A stretch of DNA of 64,000 bases, from positions 62,001 through 126,000 of the forward strand of contig NZ_AFNV02000003.1 in NCBI RefSeq assembly GCF_000215955.2. Reading direction: 5' to 3'. The notes beneath the pieces were generated by a model. It worked only from the letters and a program-made list of their open reading frames with translations, was not told the origin of the DNA and made no database searches. This DNA comes from Salinisphaera shabanensis E1L3A (lineage in GTDB: Bacteria > Pseudomonadota > Gammaproteobacteria > Nevskiales > Salinisphaeraceae). Position numbers and translations under genes: made by a program. This document shows, one piece after another, positions 1 to 8,147 of the stretch (the first letter of the stretch is position 1; the number at the start of each line of letters is the position of its first letter).

Positions 1-1
1 T

Positions 2-811
2 GCGATAGCGCGTCTGCGCGAGGCGCGACCGACGGCGGTGAATCTGATGCATGCCATGGACGCCCTCGCCCGCGCGCTCGAACAGGAGGACTGGCGTACA
101 GCGGTCGTGCACAACGCTGAAGCCCTGTTCGACAACGACCGCGCGCTTTGCGACGCGATGGCTGAACACGGCGCTGCGTTGATCGGTGCCGGCGAGCGTA
201 TTCTCACCCACTGCAATACGGGCGGGCTGGCCACGGCCGGCATCGGCACGGCACTGGGCGTGATTCGGCGCGCGCACGAGCGCGACAACAGCATCAGTGT
301 TTGGGTGGATGAAACACGGCCACTGTTGCAGGGTGGCCGGTTGACTGCCTGGGAGCTCGGCGAGCTGGGTATCGATTATCGACTCATCACCGACAGCATG
401 GCCGCGAGCTTCATGGCAGCCGGCGAAGTTGATCGCGTGCTGGTTGGCGCGGATCGAATTGCCGCCAATGGCGATTTCGCCAACAAGATTGGAACCTATG
501 GATTGGCCGTACTGGCGCATCATCACGGGATACCGTTTGGTGTGGTCGCGCCGCATACGACCGTCGACGCCGGTTGTGCGACGGGTGCGGCCATACCGAT
601 CGAACAACGGCTGGCCGCGGAGGTACGGGGCGTGACCGGCGCCGCCGGTGAACTGTCCTGGGCGCCAGCCAATGCCACGGTCGCGAACCCCGCGTTCGAT
701 GTGACGCCTGCAGAACTGATCGACCACTGGATCCTGGATACTGGCGTGTTCGACCGGATGGAGGTCGAGGCCGGTGTGTTCCAGTTCGGCGGCGCAGCGG
801 TTGGGTTCTAG
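2..811 (+). CDS. mtnA: S-methyl-5-thioribose-1-phosphate isomerase, 5' end outside window
   Basis: Isomerises methylthioribose-1-phosphate to methylthioribulose-1-phosphate in methionine salvage; cytosolic. The reading frame is open from base 2, and the residues before the first ATG at 38 read RPTAVNLM, a conserved MtnA stretch, so the true start lies upstream of the window. The catalytic-cysteine motif THCNTG is at residues 57-62 counted from the ATG at 38, and the catalytic-aspartate motif [10 protein letters not shown] follows. It faces the mtnBCD genes on the other strand, and its stop shares a CTAG with the stop of the convergent neighbour. Family assignment is firm. Confidence 0.95.
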   Translation, partial: AIARLREARPTAVNLMHAMDALARALEQEDWRTAVVHNAEALFDNDRALCDAMAEHGAALIGAGERILTHCNTGGLATAGIGTALGVIRRAHERDNSISVWVDETRPLLQGGRLTAWELGELGIDYRLITDSMAASFMAAGEVDRVLVGADRIAANGDFANKIGTYGLAVLAHHHGIPFGVVAPHTTVDAGCATGAAIPIEQRLAAEVRGVTGAAGELSWAPANATVANPAFDVTPAELIDHWILDTGVFDRMEVEAGVFQFGGAAVGF

Positions 812-1194
812 GTCTCGATCAGCCGGCGCTCGCTGAAGACTTCCTTCGCTGCCGTCATACCGTTGAGCGCGGCCGGAAACCCGGCATAGACCGCCATCTG
901 GATGATGACCTCGACAATCTGCTCCGGTGTGACGCCCACGTTCAAGGCGCCGTGGATATGCACCTTGAGCTGCGGTGCGCAGTGCCCGAGGGCGGTGAGT
1001 GCGGATACCGTCGCCAGTTCGCGGCTTTTCAGATCCAGACCCGGCCGTTGATAGATATCGCCGAAGGGAAATTCGATGGTGTAGCGGGCCAGATCGGGCG
1101 CAATCGTACGCAGGCTGTCGATGACCGCTTCGCCTGCGGCGCCATCGATTTCCTTGAGTTTGGCCAGACCGGCTTCGTAACGCGTAGCTGCCAT
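808..1194 (-). CDS. Carboxymuconolactone decarboxylase family protein
   Basis: A 128-residue, all-helical protein of the CMD/AhpD superfamily, closest in layout to PcaC-like proteins. The conserved block carries Cys72, His79 and His81 ([13 protein letters not shown]). The AhpD-type CxxC redox pair is absent because there is only one Cys, so a peroxidase-reductase role is unlikely. The substrate is unknown. It is preceded by AGGAG and by a MerR-type promoter, and the gene upstream on the same strand encodes a MerR regulator, so it is probably that regulator's target. Its stop codon overlaps the mtnA stop. Confidence 0.8.
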   Translation of the reverse strand: MAATRYEAGLAKLKEIDGAAGEAVIDSLRTIAPDLARYTIEFPFGDIYQRPGLDLKSRELATVSALTALGHCAPQLKVHIHGALNVGVTPEQIVEVIIQMAVYAGFPAALNGMTAAKEVFSERRLIET

Positions 1195-1233
1195 GACACT
1201 CTCTCCTGAATATAAAACAGAAAACGAGTGGGT

Positions 1234-1264
1234 AACCTACGGCTTGGAGTGAACTCCAGGTCAA
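1234..1264 (-). promoter_or_regulatory. MerR-type promoter with 19-bp spacer and dyad operator
   Basis: On the minus strand a -35 box TTGACC (1259-1264) and a -10-like TAGGTT (1234-1239) are separated by exactly 19 bp. The spacer holds a perfect dyad, TGGAGT-TC-ACTCCA (1245-1258). An overlong 19-20 bp spacer filled by a dyad is the hallmark of promoters activated by MerR-family proteins. It drives the CMD-like gene starting at 1194, and the regulator gene lies immediately upstream. Confidence 0.8.
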
Positions 1265-1272
1265 GCGTTTCG

Positions 1273-1629
1273 TCAGGCCGGGTCGTTCTGGGCGTAAAAC
1301 GCGATCTTGGCGTGAAGATTCCTCAGATGGTCGCGATCACGCGCGATCCTTTCTTCCAAATACCGGACATGAGTTTCCAGCATCTGTCGGCGCTCGCCGA
1401 ATGTGGATTCGCCTTGGGCGCGAAGCTCGGCATAGCGGCGGATATCCGCCAGCGGCATGGCCGTGGCCTTGAGCCGGAGGACAAAGGCGATCCAGTCCAG
1501 ATCGCGCGAATCGAACACCCGATGACCGCTGGCGTTACGCGCGGTCTGGCGCAATACGCCGATCTTTTCGTAGTAGCGCAGGGTGTCGGCTGAAACACCG
1601 CTGCGCGTCGCGAATTCGCTGATATTCAC
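1273..1629 (-). CDS. MerR family transcriptional regulator
   Basis: A 118-residue MerR regulator. The winged helix-turn-helix is at residues 1-70 (SADTLRYYEKIGVL is the recognition region), followed by a long dimerisation helix at about 78-112. There is no cysteine, so metal or thiol sensing of the CueR/NmlR kind is not supported. It lies 40 bp downstream of mtnD and just upstream of the CMD-like gene on the same strand. The dyad in the 19-bp-spacer promoter at 1234-1264 is the obvious binding site. The ligand is unknown. Confidence 0.88.
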   Translation of the reverse strand: MNISEFATRSGVSADTLRYYEKIGVLRQTARNASGHRVFDSRDLDWIAFVLRLKATAMPLADIRRYAELRAQGESTFGERRQMLETHVRYLEERIARDRDHLRNLHAKIAFYAQNDPA

Positions 1630-1669
1630 ACCGGCAAAGGGCGCCGACGACTACGACGCCCGAGCGCGA

Positions 1670-2233
1670 TCAGCCCTGGCCGAGCATCTGTTCGCCGGCA
1701 GGGCGGAAGTCCTTGGCGATATCGGTACCGGTGAAGTTGGCCACCCAGCCTTCCTGGTTGTTGAACAGGCGAATCACCTTGAAATGCGGTTTGTCGCCCA
1801 TGTCGAACCAGTGCGGCGTGCCGGCGGGTACGCTGATCAGATCGTCGGCTTCACAAAGCGTGGCATAGACGCGGTCGCCGATATGCAGGGTGAAAAGCCC
1901 GGCGCCATCGACAAAGAAACGCACCTCGTCTTCGCTATGCGTGTGCTCGTCGAGGAACTTGGCCCGCATGGCGTCTTTCTGTGGATGCTCGGGATGCAGG
2001 CCGATGACGTCCCAGGTCGCATAGCCGAATTGGGCCTGCAAACGCTCGATATCGGCTGCATAGGCCTCGCCGATCTGCTCGGCGCTGGCATCGGCAGGCA
2101 GGGCGTGCTCGGCCGGCCAGCGCTCGAACAATACACCGACCTTGTCCATTTCGGCGGCGATCCGGTCGGCGTCGTCGGTATCGAGCAGCGGGTTGTTGGT
2201 ATCGTTTTCGTTGTAGACGGTCAGTCGACTCAT
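1670..2233 (-). CDS. mtnD: Acireductone dioxygenase
   Basis: Cleaves the acireductone made by MtnC with O2, giving 2-keto-4-methylthiobutyrate and formate with Fe, or methylthiopropionate and CO with Ni. The 187-residue protein is a cupin. Metal ligands are visible in HTHSEDE (two His and a Glu, residues about 97-103) and in the later His of AGTPHWFD. Length is typical. It is third in the minus-strand run mtnB-mtnC-mtnD, 54 bp after mtnC. Confidence 0.96.
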   Translation of the reverse strand: MSRLTVYNENDTNNPLLDTDDADRIAAEMDKVGVLFERWPAEHALPADASAEQIGEAYAADIERLQAQFGYATWDVIGLHPEHPQKDAMRAKFLDEHTHSEDEVRFFVDGAGLFTLHIGDRVYATLCEADDLISVPAGTPHWFDMGDKPHFKVIRLFNNQEGWVANFTGTDIAKDFRPAGEQMLGQG

Positions 2234-2287
2234 GGTTCGCTCCTGTGTGCACTCGCGCGCCGATACATCACGGCGCGCGCCCCGGCA

Positions 2288-3034
2288 TCAGATGAGTTCG
2301 ATATCCTCGAACGACGCGACGACCGGGTGTCTTTCGCTCATTCTAGCTTTTTCCTGGGTGTTTTCATCGCGTGCGACCCAACAGGTCTGCAGGCCGGCGT
2401 TGGCGGCCGCATCCAGCTCTTCGCCCACGTCGGATAGAAACAGCAGGGAGGCCGGTAGCTCACCGAGTTCGGCCGCGATTGCCTTGTAGCTGCGCATCTT
2501 CTTCTTGCCGCCGATACGGGTATCGAAATAGCCCGAGAACAGATCGCTCAGATCGCCGTGGTCGCTGTAGGTGAACAACAACTTCTGGGCCGCCACCGAG
2601 CCGGAAGAGTAGACATACAGTGCGCGCCGGTCGTCGGCCCAGGCCTGTAGCGTGGCCACCGCGTCGTCATAGACATGGCCGGTGAAATCGCCGTCGATAT
2701 AGCCTTTTTCCCAGACCAGCCCCTGCAGCGTCTTGAGTGGCGTGGCCTTGCGGTCCTCGTCCATCCATTTTTCGAGGATCGTGATGACACGATCAAGATC
2801 TGCATCGGGCTCGTCGGCTTCGGTACGCACATCTTCGATCAATGCCGCGACCGTCGGTTCCTGTGCATGCGCGCGTACGAACGGTGGCAGATAGTCGCGC
2901 GCGTAGGGGAACAGCACCTCATGCACGAAGGCGATATCCGAGGTCGTGCCTTCGATATCGGTGATTACGGCGCGTACGTCCGGTGTGGGCTCTTCCAGGC
3001 GCAGCCGGTCGTTATCGCCCATAAATTCGCTCAT
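2288..3034 (-). CDS. mtnC: Enolase-phosphatase E1
   Basis: Bifunctional HAD-superfamily enzyme of methionine salvage: it enolises 2,3-diketo-5-methylthiopentyl-1-phosphate and then dephosphorylates it to the acireductone. The 248-residue protein has the HAD motif I variant DIEGTTSDI near residue 26, motif II around YVYSSGSV, and the C-terminal FLSDVGEE motif. Its ATG overlaps the mtnB stop by 4 nt (ATGA), so the two are translationally coupled. Confidence 0.96.
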   Translation of the reverse strand: MSEFMGDNDRLRLEEPTPDVRAVITDIEGTTSDIAFVHEVLFPYARDYLPPFVRAHAQEPTVAALIEDVRTEADEPDADLDRVITILEKWMDEDRKATPLKTLQGLVWEKGYIDGDFTGHVYDDAVATLQAWADDRRALYVYSSGSVAAQKLLFTYSDHGDLSDLFSGYFDTRIGGKKKMRSYKAIAAELGELPASLLFLSDVGEELDAAANAGLQTCWVARDENTQEKARMSERHPVVASFEDIELI

Positions 3035-3654
3035 CGTCTATTCTCCAGTTGCTGACGCTGCAGTTCGCAGGCCAGCAGAAATTCCCAGCCTTCCAGATGC
3101 CGTCGTGCGCTGGCCAGATCGGCGCCCCAGGCGTAGATGCCGTGGCTGCGCACTAGAAACCCGAACGCCGGCGCGGCCTCGTCGAAGCGCGCTTCCAGCG
3201 CCGCCGAAAGCGTTTCCATATTCTGACTGTTATCGAGCACGGGCAGGTCGATCGCGGCCTCGTGCGTGATGTTGCCGGCAATGCTCTTCTGCATTTCATA
3301 GCCTTCAAAACGCAGCCGCTGCGGATTGCCGATACGTGAGAGCAGCGTATTGGCCACCGAATGGACATGCAGCACCGCGCCGATGTCCGGATCGCGCCGA
3401 TACAAGGCCAGATGCAGGCCGGTCTCCGCCGAGGGTTTGCCCTCGGTCAGCAGCTCGCCGTGGATGGTCATCGGCAGCAGATCGGCCGGCGTCAACGCCG
3501 TCTTGTCGACACCGGAGGCGGTGATCAGCACGCGCTCGTTGTCCAGACGCATCGAGAAGTTGCCGCCCGTGGCCGGGCAATAGCCGCGCGATGCGAACCA
3601 GCGCACGGTGTCGCAGAGCGCCTGCGCGCTGGCGGTTATGACGGCGTCTTCCAT
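3031..3654 (-). CDS. mtnB: Methylthioribulose-1-phosphate dehydratase
   Basis: Class II aldolase-fold, zinc-dependent dehydratase that converts the MtnA product to the diketone used by MtnC. The 207-residue protein shows the zinc-binding histidines in HVHSVANT and the later SHGIYAWG motif, plus the N-terminal ATGGNFSMR glycine-rich segment typical of aldolase class II. It is the first gene of the mtnB-mtnC-mtnD run, so the operon promoter should lie in the 347-bp gap upstream (3655-4001). Confidence 0.95.
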   Translation of the reverse strand: MEDAVITASAQALCDTVRWFASRGYCPATGGNFSMRLDNERVLITASGVDKTALTPADLLPMTIHGELLTEGKPSAETGLHLALYRRDPDIGAVLHVHSVANTLLSRIGNPQRLRFEGYEMQKSIAGNITHEAAIDLPVLDNSQNMETLSAALEARFDEAAPAFGFLVRSHGIYAWGADLASARRHLEGWEFLLACELQRQQLENRR

Positions 3655-3850
3655 TCGGTGGCGGCTGTTGCGGTGTGTTCAGTCGCGCATGCTAGCGCTG
3701 TGGTGGCGGCGCCGCCAATGCTAGGGCGTCGTCGTACGCGAAACCCGTTGGAAGTTCATAGCTGTATAGACGCAGTGCTACCGTCAGCCGCCTGTATCCG
3801 GGCCCCGTTTGGAGCGAACGAGAACTTGTTGATCGAACCGGTAGTGTTTT

Positions 3851-3915
3851 CCTTTGCCTGCTTTCGTTTGGACAAGCAAACGAAAGTGGGTCGAGCAGCA
3901 GCGCGAAACCAAAGG
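3851..3915. repeat. Nested palindromic (REP-like) element in the mtnB upstream gap
   Basis: The 347-bp gap 3655-4001 holds no convincing gene. Inside it CTTTCGTTTG (3861-3870) and CAAACGAAAG (3877-3886) form a perfect 10-bp inverted repeat around a 6-nt loop. G-T wobbles extend the stem to 14 pairs (3857-3870 with 3877-3890). A further outer pair, CCTTTG (3851-3856) and CAAAGG (3910-3915), encloses it. No U-tract follows, so it is not a standard terminator. The layout resembles dispersed palindromic repeats of gammaproteobacteria; copy number cannot be judged here. Confidence 0.5.
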
Positions 3916-4001
3916 CCCGACAAACTCGTGAGGGCCGAAAGCCTGATGGCCTGAATCGGGCGAGTTTTCAGTGACCGCCCAGCGCCGCGCTCGAACCCGA
4001 A

Positions 4002-4619
4002 TCAGGCCTGGGCACTTGCCCGTGCCGACACCGCATCGTGCCAACGCTTGAGATGCGTTTGATCCTCGCCGATACGCAGCTTGACCACGCGTGCGAAGTC
4101 GACCGTACACAGCGCGGTGATATCGGCTACCGAATACGAATCGCCGGCGATGTATTCGTTGTTGGCGAGATGCTTGTTCAGGAAGCCGAACATCTTGGTC
4201 GCCCGTTCGAGGCTGATTTCGCCGAACTCGGGCGAGCATTTCTCGCGGTCGGCGAAAGCGCCGCTGATGTTGCGAAAGGCCATGGCCACCGGGAACAGAA
4301 AGTTCAGTTCCATGCGCCGATTCCACATCTCGATGATCGCCTTGCTTTCGGCATCGGTGCCCATCAACGGCGGTTCCGGGTGGGTTTCCTCGAAATAGCG
4401 GCTGATTGCCATTGATTCGGCGATACAGGTGCCGTTGTCCAGTTCCAGCGTGGGCACGCCGCCGAGCGGGTTCTTGCGCTTGTATTCTTCGCTGAGGTTT
4501 TCGGCCGCCACAAGGTCGAGGTCGACGATTTCGATTTCGTTGAAATCGATGCCTTTTTCGGCCATGAAAACGCGTACGCGGCGGGGGTTGGGGGCGCGGT
4601 CGCTCTGGTAAAGCTTCAT
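4002..4619 (-). CDS. Glutathione S-transferase family protein
   Basis: A 205-residue cytosolic GST: thioredoxin-fold N-terminal domain (residues 1-80) with the conserved GGVPTLELDNGTCIAESMAI segment that binds the glutathione gamma-glutamyl group, then an all-helical C-terminal domain with the DSYSVADI N-capping motif. The N-terminal SDRAPNPRRVR lacks an obvious catalytic Cys and has Ser6 near the usual position. Substrate is unknown. No operon partner: it is 49 bp downstream of the phosphotransferase gene on the same strand. Confidence 0.9.
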   Translation of the reverse strand: MKLYQSDRAPNPRRVRVFMAEKGIDFNEIEIVDLDLVAAENLSEEYKRKNPLGGVPTLELDNGTCIAESMAISRYFEETHPEPPLMGTDAESKAIIEMWNRRMELNFLFPVAMAFRNISGAFADREKCSPEFGEISLERATKMFGFLNKHLANNEYIAGDSYSVADITALCTVDFARVVKLRIGEDQTHLKRWHDAVSARASAQA

Positions 4620-4668
4620 ATCGATACTCGCGGTGGGGTCGTCGTTATTGTGTGTGCAGCAAACCGTA

Positions 4669-5733
4669 TCAGGCAGCGCGGATTACGCGTTCGCACTGCT
4701 CGTGCAACACGTTCACAGCATGGCCAAAGGTGGCAAAACGTTTGTCGCGTGTCTTGCCTTCGACATAGCGCTTGTAGATCTGTTGGAGGATGACCGCCAG
4801 CCGGAACAGGCCGAAGACCTGATAGAACGGCCAGTCGTCGATCGTATGGCCGGTCTTTTCGCGATACCGCGCGAGCATCTCGTCACGCGTGAGCATGCCC
4901 GGTAGATGAGTCGGACCCATGCGGATATCGCGCATGGGCTTTGGGTCGTCGTCCTGTACCCAGTAGGCCATCGAGCAGGCGAAATCCATGACCGGATCGC
5001 CCAGCGTGGCCATTTCCCAGTCGAGCACGCCGATAATGTCGTTGAGCTTTTCGTCGAAGACGACGTTATCGAGCTTGTAATCGTTATGGATGATCGCGCG
5101 CCGGGTGACGTTCGGGATACGGGCCTCCAGCCACTGCATGAGCGCTTCGCAGTCCGGTACGTCGTCGGTGCGGGCATTGCGATAACGCTTGTTCCAGCCG
5201 GTGATCTGGCGCTCGATATAGCCCTCGGGCTTGCCGAAATCGGCCATGCCGGCCGCGTCCACGTCGGTGGTGTGCAGTTTCGCCTGCACGTCGAGCAGCT
5301 GTTCGCACAGCCGGGTGGCTTCGGTCGGGGACAGATCGACGCCTTCAGGCAGATTTCGGCGCAGGATCACGCCGCGCAGGCGTTGCATCACATAGAACTC
5401 GGCGCCGATAACGGATTCGTCGGTGCAATGCACGATCGGCTCGGGGGCGTAGTCGTAAACGCCGTGCAACCGCGATAGCACGCCGTATTCGCGGCCCATG
5501 TCGTGGGCTGATTTTACCTGGCTGCCGAAGGGTGGGCGGCGTAACACGTATTCGTTGTCGTCGACGGCGAGCAGATAGGTCAGGTTGGACGCGCCGCCCG
5601 GGAACTGGCGGATCGTCATTTCGCCGTTCCGGGGCACCAGCACTGGGGCGTGCTCGCGACACCACGCGGTCAGTGCAGCGGCGTCGATCCCTTCGCCCTC
5701 GCGAATATCGCGGGCCTGATCTAGTGCGCTCAT
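4669..5733 (-). CDS. Phosphotransferase family protein (ACAD10/11-like kinase domain)
   Basis: Aminoglycoside-phosphotransferase-fold kinase. The catalytic loop HNDYKLDN and the metal-binding DWEMATLGDP are both visible. Such proteins in acyl-CoA loci resemble the kinase half of ACAD10/11, which phosphorylates 4-hydroxyacyl-CoA; that substrate is an inference here. I chose the ATG at 5733 because GAGGAG sits 6 nt upstream; a longer frame to 5772 would run into the TetR gene. It is the last gene of a histidine phosphatase-TetR-kinase run, 10 bp after the TetR stop. Confidence 0.85.
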   Translation of the reverse strand: MSALDQARDIREGEGIDAAALTAWCREHAPVLVPRNGEMTIRQFPGGASNLTYLLAVDDNEYVLRRPPFGSQVKSAHDMGREYGVLSRLHGVYDYAPEPIVHCTDESVIGAEFYVMQRLRGVILRRNLPEGVDLSPTEATRLCEQLLDVQAKLHTTDVDAAGMADFGKPEGYIERQITGWNKRYRNARTDDVPDCEALMQWLEARIPNVTRRAIIHNDYKLDNVVFDEKLNDIIGVLDWEMATLGDPVMDFACSMAYWVQDDDPKPMRDIRMGPTHLPGMLTRDEMLARYREKTGHTIDDWPFYQVFGLFRLAVILQQIYKRYVEGKTRDKRFATFGHAVNVLHEQCERVIRAA

Positions 5734-5743
5734 CCGAATCTCC

Positions 5744-6463
5744 TCAGCTGTGCGTCGTTGTTGTCGTTTCACCGCTGGCGTCGAGCAACGCCTCGGCCGC
5801 GGCGGTCACGGTATCGGCATAGGCCGTTACGTCCAGGCCGCGCTCGCCGTGTTTGTGGCGCTTGAGATACCAGTCTTGGAGCATGGCTTTGATCAGCCCG
5901 GCCGCGATATCGGCGTTCATCGCGCCGTAGCGGCCTTCGCTCTGGCCCTGGCGGATAATGTCGGCGAATATCTGCTCGGAGTTGCGTTCGGCGGCGACCG
6001 CTTGGCGGCGCTCATCCGAGGCCAGGTGATGGGCTTCCATATATAAAAAGAAGAACCACTCGCGCAGCGCTTCGGTGGTAAGCAGATGCGCTTCGATAGC
6101 CGTCGCCAGGCGCATGCGGCTGGTTTCGATATCTGCGAGCGCACTGGCCATGACACGGCGCAGCGTGCGCGAAACCCAGGACTGGATCAGCCGTGCCAGC
6201 TCATCCTTGCTGCCGATATACGCATACAGGCCGCCCAGCGAGAGGCCGCTCTCGCGGGCCAGCTCGCGTAGCGTCATCGCCGCGAAGCCCTTGCGGTTGG
6301 CCAGCCTGAGCGTGGCTTCGATGATGCGGGTGAGATTGTCGGTGGCCGCCCCGGCGCTGCGTACCGCAATTGCGCCTTCACGCGCTTCGACGATCTGCGC
6401 GCACAGGCTGCGGCTATCCAGATGGTGCCGTGCGGTAAAGCTTTCGAGACTGGGCCGTTCCAT
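5744..6463 (-). CDS. TetR/AcrR family transcriptional regulator
   Basis: A 239-residue TetR protein with an unusually long, roughly 42-residue N-terminal extension before the DNA-binding domain (IIEATLRLANRKGF to GGLYAYIGSKDELARL). The C-terminal ligand domain is all-helical. It sits between a histidine phosphatase (16 bp upstream) and an acyl-CoA-type kinase. Its likely target is the divergent promoter region at 7182-7294, where a TetR-size palindrome lies. The ligand may be an acyl-CoA, judged only from the neighbours. Confidence 0.88.
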   Translation of the reverse strand: MERPSLESFTARHHLDSRSLCAQIVEAREGAIAVRSAGAATDNLTRIIEATLRLANRKGFAAMTLRELARESGLSLGGLYAYIGSKDELARLIQSWVSRTLRRVMASALADIETSRMRLATAIEAHLLTTEALREWFFFLYMEAHHLASDERRQAVAAERNSEQIFADIIRQGQSEGRYGAMNADIAAGLIKAMLQDWYLKRHKHGERGLDVTAYADTVTAAAEALLDASGETTTTTHS

Positions 6464-6479
6464 GTCGAAGCGATCCGCG

Positions 6480-7181
6480 CTAGCGGAACGTCACCAGGCT
6501 GTCGTCGCCGGCGGCGCGCAGGGCGGCGATATCGTTGAAGGCGAGCATGCGCCAGCCATCTCGGGTCGAGCGCAGTTCCGCAACCGCTGCGTTGTAGACG
6601 CTCCAGTTGATCTCGATCGCTTTGGCGTCGGGTGCACCGGTCGCGGTCGCGATCGAGATGGCGATCGGCCCACCGGAGCTGCATAGGCCGATCCGTGCAT
6701 CCTTGGGGTATTCGCCGCGCAGCTTTTCCAGCGCGGTTTGTACACGCGCTTTGAAATCCAGCCAGGATTCGCAGCTGTCATGTTCGTGTGGTGTGCCGGC
6801 GAGCCAGTGCCAGGTCACCTGTTCGAATACCTTCTGGAACAGGCGGCGGTCGGTCTTCAATTGATTGCGCGCGGCGCCCAGTTCGGGGTTGTCGGCGAAA
6901 ACGCGCGGCGTATAGGCGGCAAAGATCGCGTCGGCGTCATACTCGTTGAACGCAGCCTCGGTGTGTATCGTGGGCGCGTCGTCGAACGCTTTATTAACGA
7001 GTTCCGCGGTACGCTGCTGGCGTTGCATGGTGCCGGCGATTAGAACGTCGAAGCGTTGGCCGGAGGCGGCCAAATGACGGCCGACCAGCCGGGCCTGACG
7101 TTCGCCGATTTCGGACAGGCGGTCGTAGTTGGCCGTGCCGAAACTGGCCTGGCCATGACGGATGAGTACGAGCTGGGTCAT
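6480..7181 (-). CDS. Histidine phosphatase family protein
   Basis: Phosphoglycerate-mutase-like phosphatase with the phosphohistidine motif LIRHGQASFG near the N-terminus. I took the ATG at 7181 (MTQLVLIRHGQ), which gives the family-typical short N-terminus, over an upstream TTG at 7217 that runs into the divergent promoter. Length is 233 residues. First gene of a minus-strand operon with the TetR regulator and the kinase. Substrate unknown. Confidence 0.87.
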   Translation of the reverse strand: MTQLVLIRHGQASFGTANYDRLSEIGERQARLVGRHLAASGQRFDVLIAGTMQRQQRTAELVNKAFDDAPTIHTEAAFNEYDADAIFAAYTPRVFADNPELGAARNQLKTDRRLFQKVFEQVTWHWLAGTPHEHDSCESWLDFKARVQTALEKLRGEYPKDARIGLCSSGGPIAISIATATGAPDAKAIEINWSVYNAAVAELRSTRDGWRMLAFNDIAALRAAGDDSLVTFR

Positions 7182-7222
7182 GGCGCGACTATAGGCAGGC
7201 GATGTTTGAACGGTCAATGTAA

Positions 7223-7236
7223 AACGGACGTTCGTT
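7223..7236. promoter_or_regulatory. Candidate TetR operator in a divergent promoter region
   Basis: The 14-bp sequence AACGGACGTTCGTT matches its reverse complement at 12 of 14 positions. It lies in the 113-bp gap between the divergent histidine phosphatase (starts 7181, -) and SDR (starts 7295, +). The TetR gene is in the leftward operon. Size and position fit autoregulation plus control of the SDR operon. Binding itself is an inference. Confidence 0.45.
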
Positions 7237-7294
7237 CTATTTTCGCTATGCTGTGCGCGCGCACTCTCGGTGCGCCACAGCTTGCAGGCTACTC

Positions 7295-8113
7295 ATGACC
7301 CAGAAAACTCCGAATTCCAATACGTCACGTATTGCCATTACGGGCGCCGGCAGCGGCCTCGGCCGCGAGCTTGCGCTGCGCTATGCCCGGGAAGGCTGGC
7401 GTGTGGCGGTAACTGATCTTCAGAGCGGGCGGGCGAAGCGCGTGGCCGGCGAGGTCAATGCCGCCGGTGGCGATGCGATCGCGCAAACGTTGGATACCCG
7501 CAAGCCAGAGGATTTCGATGCGCTGCTCGATCGAATCCGAGAGGAATGGGGCGGGCTCGACGTGTTCGTGAACAACGCCGGCGTGTCCAATGCCGGCAGC
7601 GTGGTCGATACGCCGCTCGAAGACTGGGACTGGATGCTGGATATCAATCTCATGGGCGCGGTACGCGGCGCCCGCGCCGCACTGCCCATGCTGCGTGAAA
7701 GTCGGGGCCATCTGGTCAATATCGCCTCCTTCGCCGCGATCGCCAGTGCCCCCGGGATGAGCGCCTATAACGTCGCCAAGGCCGGCGTGTTGTCGCTGTC
7801 GGAATCGATCCGCGGCGAGGAATATGGTCACGGCGTCGGCGTTACCGTGGCCTGTCCGGCCTTTTTCGCCACCAATCTGCTGGATTCGTTTCGTGGCACG
7901 AACGACCGCCAACGGGCCATGGTGGAAAAACTCATGCGGCGTGCTCGCGTGAGTGCTGAAGATGTGGCCAACGATATCTATGATGCCGTGCGCGAAAATC
8001 GTTTCCTCGTGATTTCGCACCGCGATTCGCGTTGGCAGTATCGCTTCAAGCGTTTGTCGCCGGAACGATTCTTTACTGCTGTCCGCAAGGCCACACGTTC
8101 CTTTACTGGCTGA
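7295..8113 (+). CDS. Short-chain dehydrogenase/reductase
   Basis: Classical SDR of 272 residues: TGAGSGLG nucleotide-binding motif at the N-terminus, NNAGVSN, catalytic Ser in NIASFAAIAS and the YNVAK catalytic Tyr/Lys pair. Start at ATG 7295 (MTQKTP); the frame is open further upstream but reads into the promoter region. Followed 34 bp later by the saccharopine-dehydrogenase-like gene, so a two-gene operon opposite the TetR operon is likely. Substrate unknown. Confidence 0.9.
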   Translation: MTQKTPNSNTSRIAITGAGSGLGRELALRYAREGWRVAVTDLQSGRAKRVAGEVNAAGGDAIAQTLDTRKPEDFDALLDRIREEWGGLDVFVNNAGVSNAGSVVDTPLEDWDWMLDINLMGAVRGARAALPMLRESRGHLVNIASFAAIASAPGMSAYNVAKAGVLSLSESIRGEEYGHGVGVTVACPAFFATNLLDSFRGTNDRQRAMVEKLMRRARVSAEDVANDIYDAVRENRFLVISHRDSRWQYRFKRLSPERFFTAVRKATRSFTG

Positions 8114-8147
8114 TCTGTGGCCTGTGTCCGCATTCAAGAGACTCACG

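Noticed and set aside
3655-4001. SAM-type riboswitch before the methionine-salvage operon
   Set aside because: I looked for the conserved core and kink-turn of SAM riboswitches in the gap upstream of mtnB and found only the palindromic element.
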